Below the pieces are notes generated by a model. It had not been told where the DNA came from. It saw nothing but the letters and a program-made list of their open reading frames with translations, and ran no database searches. Positions 11,430 through 23,739 of a stretch of DNA of 64,000 nt are shown here, one piece after another (positions within the stretch are counted from its first letter, which is position 1; each line of letters begins with the position of its first letter). The stretch spans positions 4,402,001 through 4,466,000 of the forward strand of contig JAUTDP010000001.1 in assembly GCA_033439795.1 (NCBI GenBank). Direction: 5' to 3'. The position numbers and the translations under genes were made by a program. Source of the DNA: Sordaria brevicollis. Its lineage: Eukaryota; Ascomycota; Sordariomycetes; Sordariales; Sordariaceae.

Positions 11430-14375
11430 GTGGTCCTGGGTGAGTGGGTGGAGTTTGGGGATGGGAAGAAAAGTGAAGGAGAGGAAGAGGCTTGGGGGTG
11501 AATTTACAAATTGAATAGAGAACAGGAATGGGGGAAGTATTAGGGATTTGGTAAAGAGGAAGCGATCAAGACATTTCGTGGGGTATTGATGTCTGCCGTC
11601 CACTGAAGAGACCATGAGATAGAGAACCAAATGAGAAGAATGTGTCGAGACCATGATATAAAAGTGGTTCACCTATTAAGTTGGCCTTAAAACGACCTCT
11701 TTAATGGCATCTTGGAAGTGGACAAGAAGTATCTCCAATGAATGTCGAGAATAGAATGGATGCAAGCAACGACGATGAAGCATCAAGTCATATCTTCTTC
11801 TAGAGTACGCCACCGAAAACTCCGTTTGATCCCTTCCGGTCGGTTTCTGTGCTTAGAATGCGGGCGGCCTCTCCGCCTCCGGTTATCTAGAATCCGATAT
11901 CAAGACAATTGCCGAGAGCGCCAAAGTTAAAAACTTTATCATCGAACATAATTCAAGAATATATATGCTCCGGCGGCTCAGCAAAAGGGGTACGGGTGTG
12001 ACTTCACCCAGCGGCTCGGCCCATCAATCGCAATCTCAGGGGTTCAACTCTGCCCTAAAAGACATCCGGCAACTCCAAACCCACTTTGCTTCCCCTTCCA
12101 CCACCATCAAGTGTGTCGACAAGCAGCGGTGATAGTGACAGGGGAAAAGGGGAAGAGGATGAGCGGCAACGAACCAAAGAGGCACCACCAAGAAGACCAC
12201 TTCAAGTTATTTGTGCCACTGTCACAGTCAAGACCACTACGTACCTCCTCAAAACTCCTGTCATACCAGCGGCACGGTTGTAAAACACAACAGGGTGCTA
12301 CAGTCCTGCATAGAACGCCCGAAGAAGCACCAGATTGCTCGACCGGACAAGAAAACAAAATATGTCCCGCCCGACTGGGTGTGGGTGAGATGGACAGAAG
12401 GCCGGCAGACGACTCTGAGTGAAAAATATGCCTCGGACGATGTTAAGGAAGCATTGATGGCATCACACTAGTGAATCCAAGCATCGTCAAGCTTTTGGCC
12501 AAGGCTTCCGGATGCTGCGTAGACATCGTTCGGAATCAGACTACTATACTGATATCATGCGGCAAATTCGTTGTAGTGATGTATTGATGTGTAGGGAACA
12601 TTGGAACCGTGCAGCAATTCGGTACTCTAAGTGATGAGCAACTTGCTGATTGAATCCCATATCCTTTTCCATACTCGGCAAGTAATCCTGTCCAACTGAG
12701 GAAGCCACTCCTCTTGCACTTTGCTTTGTGCCCTTTTCTACCTCTTCGCCTATCATTGTCCCCGTCTGCCTTGATCACCCGGTCTTGGGGTATAAGATCG
12801 ACTGAGAAGATGACGGGCATCTCGTAAGCGACACGCAGCGAACCTGATCGCATGGTAGTGTAGTGTAGGACCGATGGCAATAGAACAAGGTCTTCATCCG
12901 TTCAGGCCCCAGTGCCTTACTATCACGGTGGTGTTCACTAGACACCCATTAGTGCGCAATACAGCGGCAATACCAAAGTGCTGGGTCCATCTGCGGTGCC
13001 GTGTACCGTGTAGCGCGCCGAGGCCGTGCGATGGCAGCTACTGCTGACGGGCTGGTCTGGATGATGGCACGAAGCACGGCAAAAAATGTGGCTATGATAA
13101 AGGGGTAGGTGGTATTTGTGATAATATGTCGTGCTTGAAGCCGTCACCAACATAACCATTGTAATTGGGCCCGGTTGTGGGTTGAAGAACTCTCCGGACC
13201 ATGGCTCAGACACGGAGTGACAATGGCTTTAACCGAGTTATAGCCATGAAGCAGCCAGTGTTGGTGTTGCTGAACTGTTAGTAAGGGAAGGGGAAAATAA
13301 CAGCATGTGGTCGATAACAGAGAGGACAATAGTGCGGCATTGTCACATCAAACTATGCGATACTCACACTGCATCTCTTCATCACAGCACTTTGCTGCTC
13401 ACAATATCTGGTTGTGAAGGACATCCAAGTCGAACAAGTGACAAGAAATGGTAAGGTTCCAGCCGGCGGCTAAGTCCTTGTCGCTTATAAGTCGTAGTGG
13501 AGCTTATGACGACTTTGTTCATTTTTCTTTCCTTCGCTTTTCGTGAAGATGGCAAACATCGAGAGATCGAGTTCAACTTGTGGAGGAGCTCATCTTCGGC
13601 ATACGGGATACCTTTGGCCAGGCCATTCTGGCCAGCCAGATAGTACGTACCTCGGCTCCGGTCTCTTCCAGTCGATTGTGGGTGGGGTTTGATGGTGCTG
13701 GGGGTGTGGGATGGGATGTGAGACAGTTGCTGTGAACGTGTGTGCGCATCTCATCAATGTCGCGCAGCACACACAGATAGCCATCCAACGGTTGAAATGA
13801 TGACCGCCTGTGTGTGACCAACGATTCCAACTTCCAGTGGAAGCGAGAACAGCGGTGCAACACGAGGGACTCCGGCTGAAGACTTGGTTGGCCCAGGCGA
13901 ACAACCATATCGAGGCCGCTTGTTCAAGCTGTCTTTCTGCGGTTCCTCACTTTCCCTTTTCTCACAGCCCACAGCCTCTCTCAGGATATCCCGACAAACA
14001 TTCATGGTCATCCACCTGAAGGCCAGCTAGGAGGCGGCCGTGGTGGCCTGTCCTGGTCGGGGGCGACTGCCATTCGCACCAGTCTTTGCTTGATGGTGAT
14101 CGGTAGGGCGAGAGATGTCGGGCAGTGAGGTAGATACCAAAGTGGTCGAAACTGGCGATCGAGGCTTTGCCAGATCGGGAGGGCTCGTTGATGAAGAAGG
14201 AAAAGGACATTCTGATGAGGAGATGAAGTGATGTGATGTGACTGGTCGAGATTGTCGCTGTTGCCGGACGGGTACGGAAACCCACATGCGTCTCAAGCCC
14301 GAAAAAAGTTGGCCCGTGCGAGCAGCTATTATAACAGGTGTAGGGCTCGGTCGGCTACCCCATATAAAATGAAAT
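11430..14375. other. GC-normal DNA without a convincing gene
   Basis: 3' UTR of the SnoaL-like gene is followed by about 2.8 kb with many short overlapping frames on both strands (for example 12111-12422 plus, 13573-13908 minus, 13962-14285 minus). None shows a domain, and I could not join any into a spliced gene with credible protein features. A spliced minus-strand hypothetical gene between about 14220 and 13570 is possible but unsupported. The right border is abrupt: RIP-mutated AT-rich sequence begins near 14375. Confidence 0.5.
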
Positions 14376-16275
14376 GTATATACCTCTCCGATAATTAAAT
14401 TTCTTTTCCTTTATTCTATTACTTTTATTAACTTTAATCCTTCGTTTTCGTTCTTTTATCGATCCTACAACGTCCGCTCTACGCTTTTATACCGTTTTCT
14501 TTACGTTTAATTTCCATTTCGCCAATTATATTTAAATAATAGTTCTACTACGGTAAATCCCTACCCCCCCCGCCCAAAATTTAAATAAATAATATAATAA
14601 TTATATAATAAATAGTTTATATAATTAAAGAGCTTTCGTTTTATAATATTAGGCTTATTTTTAAATTTTTAGAGGAATTTCCGGTATATTATTAAAAAAT
14701 ATATTTTATTAAAAGCAATTTAATATAATCGGATTTAATAGAGCGTAATACGCCTTTAGGACGCTATTAAAGTAATAAATATAGAGATTAAAATTTAGGA
14801 AATTATAATCCTAAAGTTTAATATATTTAGTAATATAATCGTTATCGCCGCTTACCTTTTTACTATTAGCGAAGAGAAATACAACGAAGAAATTTATTCC
14901 CGCTATTAAAACCCCTATATTAATCGCCCTATTAATCGTTATATCGTCCCTTTTAAATAATATTCTAATGGGGTTTATTCTTATTATTATTACGCTAATT
15001 AAATTAATAAATATATTTTTAAAATTGTATTTAAATAATAGGAATAAACGGAATTGGATATAGAGGAAGGAATTTAGTAAATTTGGATAAAGGAGAATAA
15101 AAATGAGAAGATAATAAATATAATTATTATAGAATTAGAATTTTATAAAAGAATTATTATTTAAAAGCTCGAAGGTAAGGATATTATTTCGTTTTTAAAG
15201 CGTAAGAAAAATTAATTTAATTATTTCGTTCTATTATAATTATATTTCTACGTTATTTTATACTTATTCTATTTACTTTTACGCGTACCTTTATATTATT
15301 TTTCTTTTATTATTTAATTATATATTATTTTATTCTTATATTTATTTAATTATCTTTAATATACCTTTATTATATTTGATTTTAATCTTTTAATTCTATT
15401 TTAATAATTTTATTCTTAATCTTTATATATTATTTATTTTTATATAATTTAATAAGGTTTATTCGCTTATTTATATACTTTTAAATATATTAATTTATAC
15501 TTTAAGAAATATTAAATAAGAAAATATTAAATAATATTTAAAATTAGTAAAAGTTTTAAAGTATTATTTATAATAATTAACCGGGAAAATAGGTTGAAAT
15601 TATATTAGATTTCAAGAGTAAAAAAAAATATTAAAAAATAAAATAAAAAAATAAAGAAATTTTAGAATTTTATTAATTTTAAAGCGGGAAATTTAATTAT
15701 AATATTGAAAGATTTATAAAATTTTATAAAAAATCCTAATATTATTATTATATTAAAAATTAATTTTAGTATTAAAAGATTTTTGAAAAATAAAAAATAT
15801 TCCCCGTATAAATAAAGTTTTTACCCAATATAAATAGCGTTTCTTATTATAATATAGAATTAATATTAATTAATACCGCTTTAGAATATAAATTATTATA
15901 ATGATATAATTTTAAATATAAAAAATTAATCGTCGAAATTCGTAATACTATTTAAATTAATTATTAATATTTTCTATTTTACTTTTTATTTTTATATTAC
16001 TATAACGTATTTTCCCTATAATTACTTTAATCGAATTTCGTATTTTAATACCGTTATTAATTTTCAATATATTATATTTATATTTATTTAAATAACAATA
16101 ATTAAAATATATTTTTAATTATATTTCAATTTTCTTAAAGGATAATTTTATAAAGTTAAACAATATATAAATAATTTAAATGATTTTTATTTAAAAATTT
16201 AAAAGACATTTTTTTATTTTTATTAGTATTATTATTTATTTTTTATTTATAAATATTTAATATAAATATAATTAT
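14376..16275. other. RIP-mutated AT-rich DNA, no family recognised
   Basis: CpA and TpG are nearly absent and TpA dominates. Short open stretches occur (for example plus strand about 14830-15230), but no domain can be read. It is the left flank of the complete Gypsy element; ATAAT at 16276-16280 is its target duplication. Confidence 0.5.
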
Positions 16276-16280
16276 ATAAT
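16276..16280. repeat. Target-site duplication (left), ATAAT
   Basis: ATAAT directly precedes the 5' LTR. The same five bases directly follow the 3' LTR at 23735-23739. Confidence 0.85.
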
Positions 16281-16519
16281 TGTCATGGGGCTGATGCCCG
16301 TGGCTGAGTTTGACTGGCACTGCCAATCGTGCCGCCAATCGGGCCGCCAATTGCGGTCCTTGCCGCCACGGCAAGCGGAGTGGCCCGTGCCCCAATCCTC
16401 AAAAGGATAGCTAGCTAGTGCCGCCTAGAGGGCGCCTCCCTTCCTCCCTTTCCCCTTCGTAGAACCTTATCGATTCGTTAAGACCTAGTATTTGTGCTAA
16501 TTGTGCTATGCCCCTTATA
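16281..16519 (+). repeat. 5' LTR (239 bp), mostly spared by RIP
   Basis: Starts TGTCATGGGGCTGATG and ends CCCCTTATA. It keeps many CpA and TpG sites that are mutated in the 3' LTR. It shares the uninterrupted block GGCGCCTCCCTTCCTCCC with the 3' LTR. Confidence 0.88.
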
Positions 16520-16539
16520 TTAGGTTCTACCCTCTAAAA

Positions 16540-17990
16540 AGCGGATAAAAGAAGTAAATTCAATAAGCGGATAGTAATTTTATAAACGGAAGACCAATAA
16601 TTTTAAGCGCAATATTATAGTATTTTTCGATATTATAATCGGACTCAATAATATAAATATTAATAATGTAAAGGAATTTTACGACTTTTAAAACGGTATA
16701 CTAAATAATAATAATAATAGCGAAGGTTTAATTAAAAGTTTAATTAAAGCCTTTAAAAATAGTATAACCCTTAAAAATTATATTAAATCCCTTTTATTTA
16801 ATATTACCCCTATTTTTAATACCTTTACCCCCTATTTGGATTTCGGAATTATTAAATATTCCGCTCGTAAAAAGAAATCCCTTTCTAAAACCCTAATTAA
16901 TAATAATTCCGACGATAATACGAATTTAATTCCCTATTATAAAAAATAGTTAGAGTTCCCTAAATAAGATAATTAACCCTATACCTTTAGTTTTTTTTTT
17001 AATAAATTTATTATAATATATAATAACGATATTAAATAAGGATTTTATAATAACTTAAATACCGCTTAGTATAAAATTATTAATACGCTTTTTACTAAAT
17101 ACGGTTAATAATTAAAAGGATTTTGGACCGCTGTAATTATACGCAATGAAGAAGATCCGGTTAAATTCCTCGAATAAATTCGTATAATTTTCGATTCCTA
17201 TTAAAATTAAGAAGCGGCCTTCGATAAATTCGCCCGTATATATTAAAAGGATAGCGAACTATTCGCCACCTTTTTAGCCGATTTTAATAACGAAATGTTT
17301 AAAATAAGCGGTTATTTATAAGAGAGTCCCGTTAAATTAGGCTATTTCTACCGTACTCTTAATAAAAAATAGTATAATAAAATATTTATAATTACCTTCT
17401 CCGACGATTATTACGAATATTTTAAATAATTTTAGTATTATATATTTAAATATAAATAAATAATAGAATTTAAGGAAAATTATTATCGATATTAGTGTAA
17501 TTAGAAAGGTAAAATTAAAAATAACGGATTTTATATCCTTAATACTACTTCTATTAATTATTTTACCGTTTTTTATATTCTACGTATTACGCCCCGTCCT
17601 ATTCCTATAATTTCTGCCTAATACCTAATCGATATAAATAGAAATATTATTATAGGTATTATACGTATAATTTATAATCGGGGCGGACGAAGTCGAAGCG
17701 GTTTTAATATAAGCGCTTCTACCTCCGCCTTTACTAAATGCGCTAAATAGGTATCGGATAAAGAACGTTAATATTATTAAAATAATAATTTATATATACG
17801 TTATAGCGCCTTTAAATACTATATTTTAACTTATCCGTACCGGTTAATTATCCTCCCTTCCTTTAACGGAATATATATTTAAATTACCGTTATTAAAATC
17901 CCCCCGCTTTTAAAAAATAATAATAACGACGAAGCCTATAATTCCGCCCTTAAATAGTAAATAAAAACCTAATTCCGGTATAAAGTCGGG
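16540..17990 (+). pseudogene. Gypsy gag relic
   Basis: Follows the 5' LTR after about 20 bases of presumed primer-binding site. The frame reads FWTAVIIRNEEDPVKFLE near 17125, then FARIY, FLADFNNEMFKISGYL and SPVKLGYFYRTLNKK, the pattern of Gypsy capsid domains (helical, with an L-x-Y-Fxxxl core). The upstream part (16560-17100) is polar and asparagine-rich. No zinc knuckle is preserved clearly. Stops at former Gln/Trp codons inactivate it. Confidence 0.6.
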
Positions 17991-18029
17991 CCTTAGAGCC
18001 GGAAATAAAAATATTAAATAAAATAGAGG

Positions 18030-18480
18030 ATTTTAAATTAGAAATAGAAGTAGAACCTACTTTAATTCTATTTATTATTAATAATCGTAATTTATTTTAT
18101 ATCTTTATCGATAAGGGTTATTAATATTATATTATAATTAGTAAAAAAATTATTAAAGAGTTTTAAATTTTAATTATTCTTATTCTATTTTATATTATAA
18201 AAAGAATATTTATTACTATGGAGGGAATTTCTATTTAAAATATAATCCAATTCTTAACCGAGGTAAATAATTATATTTATTTTATTTGCGCCTATATCGT
18301 CCTATTACTCGAATTCCCTATTATATTAGGTAAATTTTAATTTAAGGTTATATAAATATACTCCGTCCTTTACGAAAAGCGTTTATTTATAAGCGTTATT
18401 AATTATTAGGTTCTTTACGTTAATAAAGAGTAGGTATTTAATATATTGTTTATCGCCGATTTAAAATCTATTATATATAT
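18030..18480 (+). pseudogene. Gypsy aspartic protease relic
   Basis: The frame reads IDKGY near 18110 where a D-T/S-G catalytic triad is expected. It continues through ISKKIIKEF and AYIVLLLEFPIILGKF; the last matches the hydrophobic ILG motif of retropepsins, and LYEKRLFISVINY follows. It sits between gag and RT as in other Gypsy elements. Inactive: the catalytic triplet is altered and stops are present. Confidence 0.55.
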
Positions 18481-18699
18481 TTTAATTATTATTTTTATAA
18501 GCTACGTCCGTAAATTAAAAAAGGAATTCGGTAATCGAATAATTAAAGAGGCTATTTTTGTAATTAGTTTAAAGGATATTAAAAAGGCGTTAAAATTAAA
18601 GAAAGTATATACCGAAATAGAATTAAAGGCGAAAATCCTTAAGAAATATTATAATTTAATACTATTCTAAATAAAAAAAAACGCCGATAAATTAAACCT

Positions 18700-20010
18700 T
18701 TATCGTCCCGGCGTAAATTATAAAATTGTAATTAAAAAAAATAAAGACGGTAAAGAATTCTCTATCCTATTCAGACCGCTTTATAATATAATGAAGGAGG
18801 AGTTTTTAATTTTTAAAAAGACGTTGAAGGATTTATTAAATAAGGGGTTTATTCAAATTAATAGCTTAAAAGCGGGGGCCCCAATTTTATTTATACGTAA
18901 ACCCGGAGGCGGATTCCGTTTCTATTACGATTACCGTATATTTAACGCTATTACGAAAGTAGATTATTATTTATTATTATTTATTAAATATATATTCCGC
19001 ATTTTAAAAAGAATGAAGTAATTTATTAAAGTAAATATTATATAAACCTTTTATAAAATTCGTATAATAAAAAGAAAGGAAGGGAAAATAGTATTTCGGA
19101 TATAGTATAAGTTATTCGAATAGTTAATTATATTATTTGGGTTAAATAGCGCGCCGATTACGTTTTAATAATATATTAATTATATCCTCTACGATTATTT
19201 AAATTCGTTTTATACCGTTTATATAAACGACGTATTTATTTATTCCTTTAATTCCTTAAAAAATTATAAGCGAAAAGTATATTTAATCCTTACTAAATTA
19301 TTAGAAGCTAGCCTCTATTTAAATTTAAATAAATATGAATTTAATATAAAAAAGGTTTAATATTTAGGCTTTATTATCTATACCGGCGTTAGCGTATAAA
19401 TTAACCCTAAAAAAATTAAAATAATTTTAAATTAATTTCCCCCTACCTTTTAAAAAGGCGTACGGAGCTTTTTAAAATTTATTAATTACTACCGTATATT
19501 TATCCCCTAATTTTTAAAAATAATCGCCCCCTTATTATAATTAATTAATAAAGGGGTTATTTTTAAATAGATTAAAAAATATAAAAACGCTTTTCAATTT
19601 TTAAAAACTTTATTTACGTAAATTCCAATTTTAATAAAATTTAACCCGGATAAGAAAATATTCTTAGAAATAAATTATAGCGGATTTACCCTAAATAGGG
19701 TTATTTCTTAAGAGGTAAATAAGAACGGTAAAAATATAGTTCGTAAGGTTATAAATTTCTATTCCCGGAAGTTTAACCTTACCGAATAAAATTACCCTAT
19801 TTATAATAAAGAGATACTTATTATTATTAATTATTTAAAATAATAGTCGGCGGAATTATAGAATTATAAATTATTTATTATCTTAACGGATTATCGGAAT
19901 TTCGAATATTTTATAAAATTAAAGAGATTCTCGGAACGGTAAGCGTAATAGGCGGAATATTTCTCTTAATTTAATTTTTAAATTGAATATAAATTTAGTA
20001 AGGACGGAGT
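18700..20010 (+). pseudogene. Gypsy reverse transcriptase and RNase H relic
   Basis: From 18791 an open stretch encodes EEFLIFKKTLKDLLNKGFI, then AGAPILFIRKPGGGFRFYYD and YRIFNAITK, a textbook Gypsy RT N-terminus. Downstream at about 19200-19380 come SRFYTVYIN and a degraded DDILIYS box, then LNKYEFNIKKV. RNase H follows around 19640-19880: FNPDKKIFLEINYSGFTL and YNKEILIIINYLK. The stretch from 19021 on needs read-through of several TAA codons. Confidence 0.72.
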
Positions 20011-20229
20011 AGTCTTTAACGCCCTCTTTCGACGAAATTAAAATATATTTACGGATTAAAATTATAAAGCGTAAAATATTTAAATAATACCGGATTCCGT
20101 TCTTAAAAATTATATTCCGTTCTGTATTTTAATAGCCCGGGTAGTCCGTTCGGGGAAGGAGGGTGTAAATATATTTAAAAATCTAGATTTATAATAATTT
20201 TAATTATAGACGGAACCCTACGACTCCCT

Positions 20230-21420
20230 ATATTAATAAATAAAAGAAATTATCTTTTATAACAATTGCCACCTCAACCCGTTTTTAAAATTTAAAATCC
20301 AAATTATAAATTATTTTATTAATTCCTTTAGCCGCTTTTATTATTAGGACTATTTTTAGGTATTAGGAGCCTCTATATATATTGAATCCGAATTAATTAT
20401 ATTATTTAATACTAATTAACGTTTTAATATCCTTTATATTACTTTAATTTAAATTATTTATAATTCGTATATATTAAAATATTTTAATAAAAAAAGTATT
20501 ATTATAATACTCTTTCGGTATTTTTATTAGCTTCTCTTTAATTTTTACGTCCGGTAATTCCTCCGCAACTATTATACCTACAATTTTACGAAAATTTGGA
20601 AGGAATAAAAAAAAGGCTTCCTACGTTTATTATTAATTTTAAAATAATTTAATAAAAATATATAAATAAATTTTATTACTAATTTTCTAAAATTTAATAA
20701 TAATACTTATCTTTGGGTTATAAAGGATAAATTTAATAAAACCGTATTCTTTGAGCCTATATCCTCTATAAAAATTGAATTTTACGCTGAACGTTTCCTC
20801 TAATATTTTATCCGCTATTATAATTTCTTAAAGTTTATCGTTAACGATTGTAACTTTAATTAAATTAATTACTTTTAAATTAAACTATACGAATTTTTAG
20901 GTATTAAACGTTTATTTAATATTATTTATTATTTATAAATTAATAAAAGCCTAGAGTATATAAATTAAGAAATTTATACTTATTTACGTATAATTGTTAA
21001 TTATATTTAAAATAATTAAAATAAATAATACCCTATAACGTAATTAATTATTAATAACCGGATTAATATTTTAATAAATATATCCCCGTTCTTCGTTATT
21101 TATAGGTTCGACCCCGAATTCCCGGTCTCTGTAATTGAAAACCCCTTTAATTATTAATTTTTACCTTTACTCTCTAAGAAGCGGGCTTAGGAATTTGTTA
21201 AAAAATTATAATAAATTATAGACTTATATTAAATTATTATAACGGCCGTTATTTAGGAGTAAAAAAGATTTATTAATTATAATTGGTAATTTATAGAACG
21301 TTTCGCGGTTAGGGATAAAATTTAATTTAATTTTAAGAATTATATTACCGATTATTTAAAGAAGAAATTCGATTAATTCTATACGAAGTATATTATTTCG
21401 AAGGTATTATTTCCCTATGT
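20230..21420 (+). pseudogene. Gypsy integrase relic
   Basis: It lies between RNase H and the chromodomain and is heavily stopped. The zinc-finger and core parts are readable only in fragments (20240-21000). The C-terminal GPY-like part leads into a stretch near 21420 that reads KLPRAIYNVFYVDLLRK, the conserved tail (HNVFHVSLLRK type) linking Gypsy integrase to the chromodomain. Confidence 0.6.
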
Positions 21421-21529
21421 AATTAAATTATTTAAGCTTCCCCGCGCTATTTATAACGTTTTCTACGTCGATCTCCTACGTAAAATTATTAATAACCCTT
21501 TCCTTAAATAGAAATTTACCGACGAATAA

Positions 21530-21740
21530 TTTCTGGTTATTAAAATTAAAGGAGAATCGGAATATTAAATAGAAGAAATTCTTTACGCTAATACCGTTAA
21601 AAGAAAAAAAAATTTAGTAAAAAAGGTTTTAATTAAGTAGAAAGGATATTAGGACTTAATATAGGAATTATTAAAGAATTTTAAAAATATTATAATTTTA
21701 AACGAATTTAAAATTTAATATAATTTAATTATAAATAATA
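21530..21740 (+). pseudogene. Chromodomain relic at the C-terminus of the Gypsy integrase
   Basis: Near 21560 the frame reads EYXIEEILYANTVKRKKNLV, continuing to KGYXDLI and ELLKNFKNIIILNEF. This matches the EYEVEEIL...LVKWKGY...TWEP..NL chromodomain pattern with Gln/Trp codons turned to stops. Such chromointegrases can direct insertion to H3K9-methylated chromatin, which fits the repeat-rich surroundings; that link is inference. Confidence 0.65.
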
Positions 21741-22139
21741 ACGGCCTAATCGACCGGTATATTAAAAAATTCCTATAAAAAGCTATAAGCGGGGTAAAAT
21801 ATATTACGAGCGGAATAAGAAATTTTTAAATACGGATTAGAATAAATAATAAATTAATTAGGGCGGAATTTTAACGAAATTAATAATTAATTTAATTTAA
21901 ATATTTTTTATTAAATTATTTTCTATTACTTCCGATATAAATTCCTTAATAACGGTCTCCTCCTCCTCTTTATAATTAAATATATAAATATTAACGAAAT
22001 TGTAAACGTTTAAGGGCTTACGGGCGCGGCGGTAAAAAGTAGGAAGCGCGGGACGGTAATTTTTTAGGCGCAAAAGCTTAATAGTAATAAAAGAAGAAGA
22101 GAATAGAAGGCGGATATTATATTTAAAGCGGATATTTAA

Positions 22140-23150
22140 AGGGAAATATTATACTTTTTACTATTTAAATTTATTATATTACTTTTTACTATTTCCTTCG
22201 ACCTCCTTCCCCTTTCTTCTTTTCTTTATTAATAGGGGTTAAATAATAACGGTTTCCTTAATAATAATAGCGGTAACGGTAATAGTAATATTAATAGCGG
22301 TAATATTAGCGGCGGCGGCTTCGGCGGCGGCGTAAGTATTATAATCCTCGATTAAGCGGTTAAAATCCGCGTATTAACTACCTACCTACTTTACCTTCTC
22401 TATATTAATTATTAAATTAGATAATTATTCCCTAAGATTTTTAAATTTACGGACTCGCTTTTTAAAAGTTTAGATTTCCGTAGTATTAACCGAACCGTCG
22501 GTAATCCTAATAAAAAAAAAAGGCTTTATAGGAGGCGCCTTAGCGGTAACCCGATTAATAAAACCGTTAAGGCGTATTAATAATTTAAGGACCCGTCGGG
22601 CGAAAAAAAAAAAAAAAAAAAAAAAAAAAAGAAAGGAAATTTATACGGGAATAAAATTTTACTTTTTTAGGATTTAAAATCCTAATAAGATTTTAAACGC
22701 GGTAAAGTAATTATTATAGGAATTTTTAAATATATACCCTTCGGCGTATTAAACCTTAAAAGCGGATTAAACCTAAATAGAAACAGGTTTATAACCCTTA
22801 CGGGCGTATTAATAAAATAAATATACGGAAGTAAAAGAACTTTTACCGGGTATAATATAATTATACCTATTAATTAAATAGCCCTTATATTAAAAATTTT
22901 AAGGCTCGGCCTTAAATAGGATATATTTGCGAATATTGTTGGGAATAGATTTACCGGCTATATTAGCAGCGGTAATATTAAGCCGAATTTAGCGGGGCTT
23001 CGGCGGGGTAGCGGGTTTAGGAATAGCAACCTTAACGGCGCCTTTACTACGGCGAAAGGCAGGAGTAAGAGTAGGCGGCGGAGTAAATAAATTAATAACT
23101 TCCTATAGAGCTAAGAATTTGTAAAAGAATTCGAATTAGGTAATAGTAAT
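22140..23150 (-). pseudogene. Antisense reading frame between pol and the 3' LTR of the Gypsy element
   Basis: On the minus strand a coherent frame starts near 23150 (FTPPPTLTPAFRRSKGAVKV). It continues with AANIAGKSIPNNIRKYILF, SSFTSVYLFY and YARKGYKPVSI. After an A/T tract (22606-22630) it runs RRVLKLLIRLNGFINRVTAK, then FKKRVRKFKNLRE and YADFNRLIEDYNTYAAAEAA. It ends in an Ala/Thr/Ile-rich stretch. The coding character is good (few interruptions, GC-rich codons kept). I do not recognise the protein; a coiled coil is possible in the second half. It could be an accessory antisense ORF or captured host sequence. Confidence 0.45.
22606..22630. repeat. Homopolymer A tract
   Basis: About 25 consecutive A residues inside the 3' region of the Gypsy element, in the middle of the antisense frame. 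Confidence 0.9.
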
Positions 23151-23475
23151 AGAGGTATTTATTTTAACGGCGATTAATTAATAATTAATTAATACATTCG
23201 TAAAAGGATTAATAGGAAGGATAATAATAATAATAATAATAATAAAGATAATAAAGGTATTAAAAATACATTTAATACGCACTAATAAGGGCGCGCACCT
23301 ATATTAATATTTATAATCTTAATTATTCGATAGGTTAAAGGAAGGAAGAAGAGAGGGAGAGAGAGAGGGAGAGAGGCGCGGGGTATATATTAGAAGTACG
23401 CGCGGTAGTAGCCTATCGTTTAATATTTAGGGTTTACGTAATTATATACTTATTTATATATAGTATTTTTAATTA

Positions 23476-23491
23476 GGGGAGAAGGGGGAGG
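23476..23491 (+). promoter_or_regulatory. Polypurine tract of the Gypsy element
   Basis: GGGGAGAAGGGGGAGG lies four bases before the 3' LTR start at 23496, the expected site of plus-strand priming. Confidence 0.8.
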
Positions 23492-23495
23492 TTAA

Positions 23496-23734
23496 TATTA
23501 TAGGGCTAATACCCGTAGTTAAATTTAATTAGCACTATTAATCGTACCGCTAATCGGGCCGCTAATTGCGGTCCTTACCGCTATGGCAAACGGAGTAGCC
23601 CGTACCCCAGTCTTTAAAAGGATAGCTAGCCAATACCGCCTAGAGGGCGCCTCCCTTCCTCCCTTTCCCCTTCGTAGAACCTTATCGATTTATTAAGACC
23701 CAGTATCTGTGCCAATTGTATTATACCCCTTATA
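23496..23734 (+). repeat. 3' LTR (239 bp), RIP-mutated
   Basis: Starts TATTATAGGGCTAATACC and aligns without gaps over 239 bp with the 5' LTR. The differences I compared are C/T or G/A transitions, mainly at CpA/TpG (for example TGTCAT to TATTAT). Followed by ATAAT. Confidence 0.9.
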
Positions 23735-23739
23735 ATAAT

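Larger units (their letters stand above)
16281..23734 (+). mobile_element. Complete but RIP-inactivated Ty3/Gypsy chromodomain retrotransposon (7454 bp)
   Basis: Two 239-bp LTRs in direct orientation (16281-16519, 23496-23734) bound the element, with a 5-bp target duplication ATAAT on both sides. Internal order on the plus strand is gag, protease, RT, RNase H, integrase, chromodomain, which is the Ty3/Gypsy order. A polypurine tract (23476-23491) precedes the 3' LTR. About 1.6 kb between pol and the 3' LTR carries an antisense frame (see 22140-23150). All frames contain RIP stops; only fragments such as 18446-18670 and 18791-19021 remain open. Confidence 0.9.

Noticed and set aside
18446..19021. 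Two open frames as independent genes
   Set aside because: They are surviving fragments of Gypsy protease/RT inside a stop-ridden pol.
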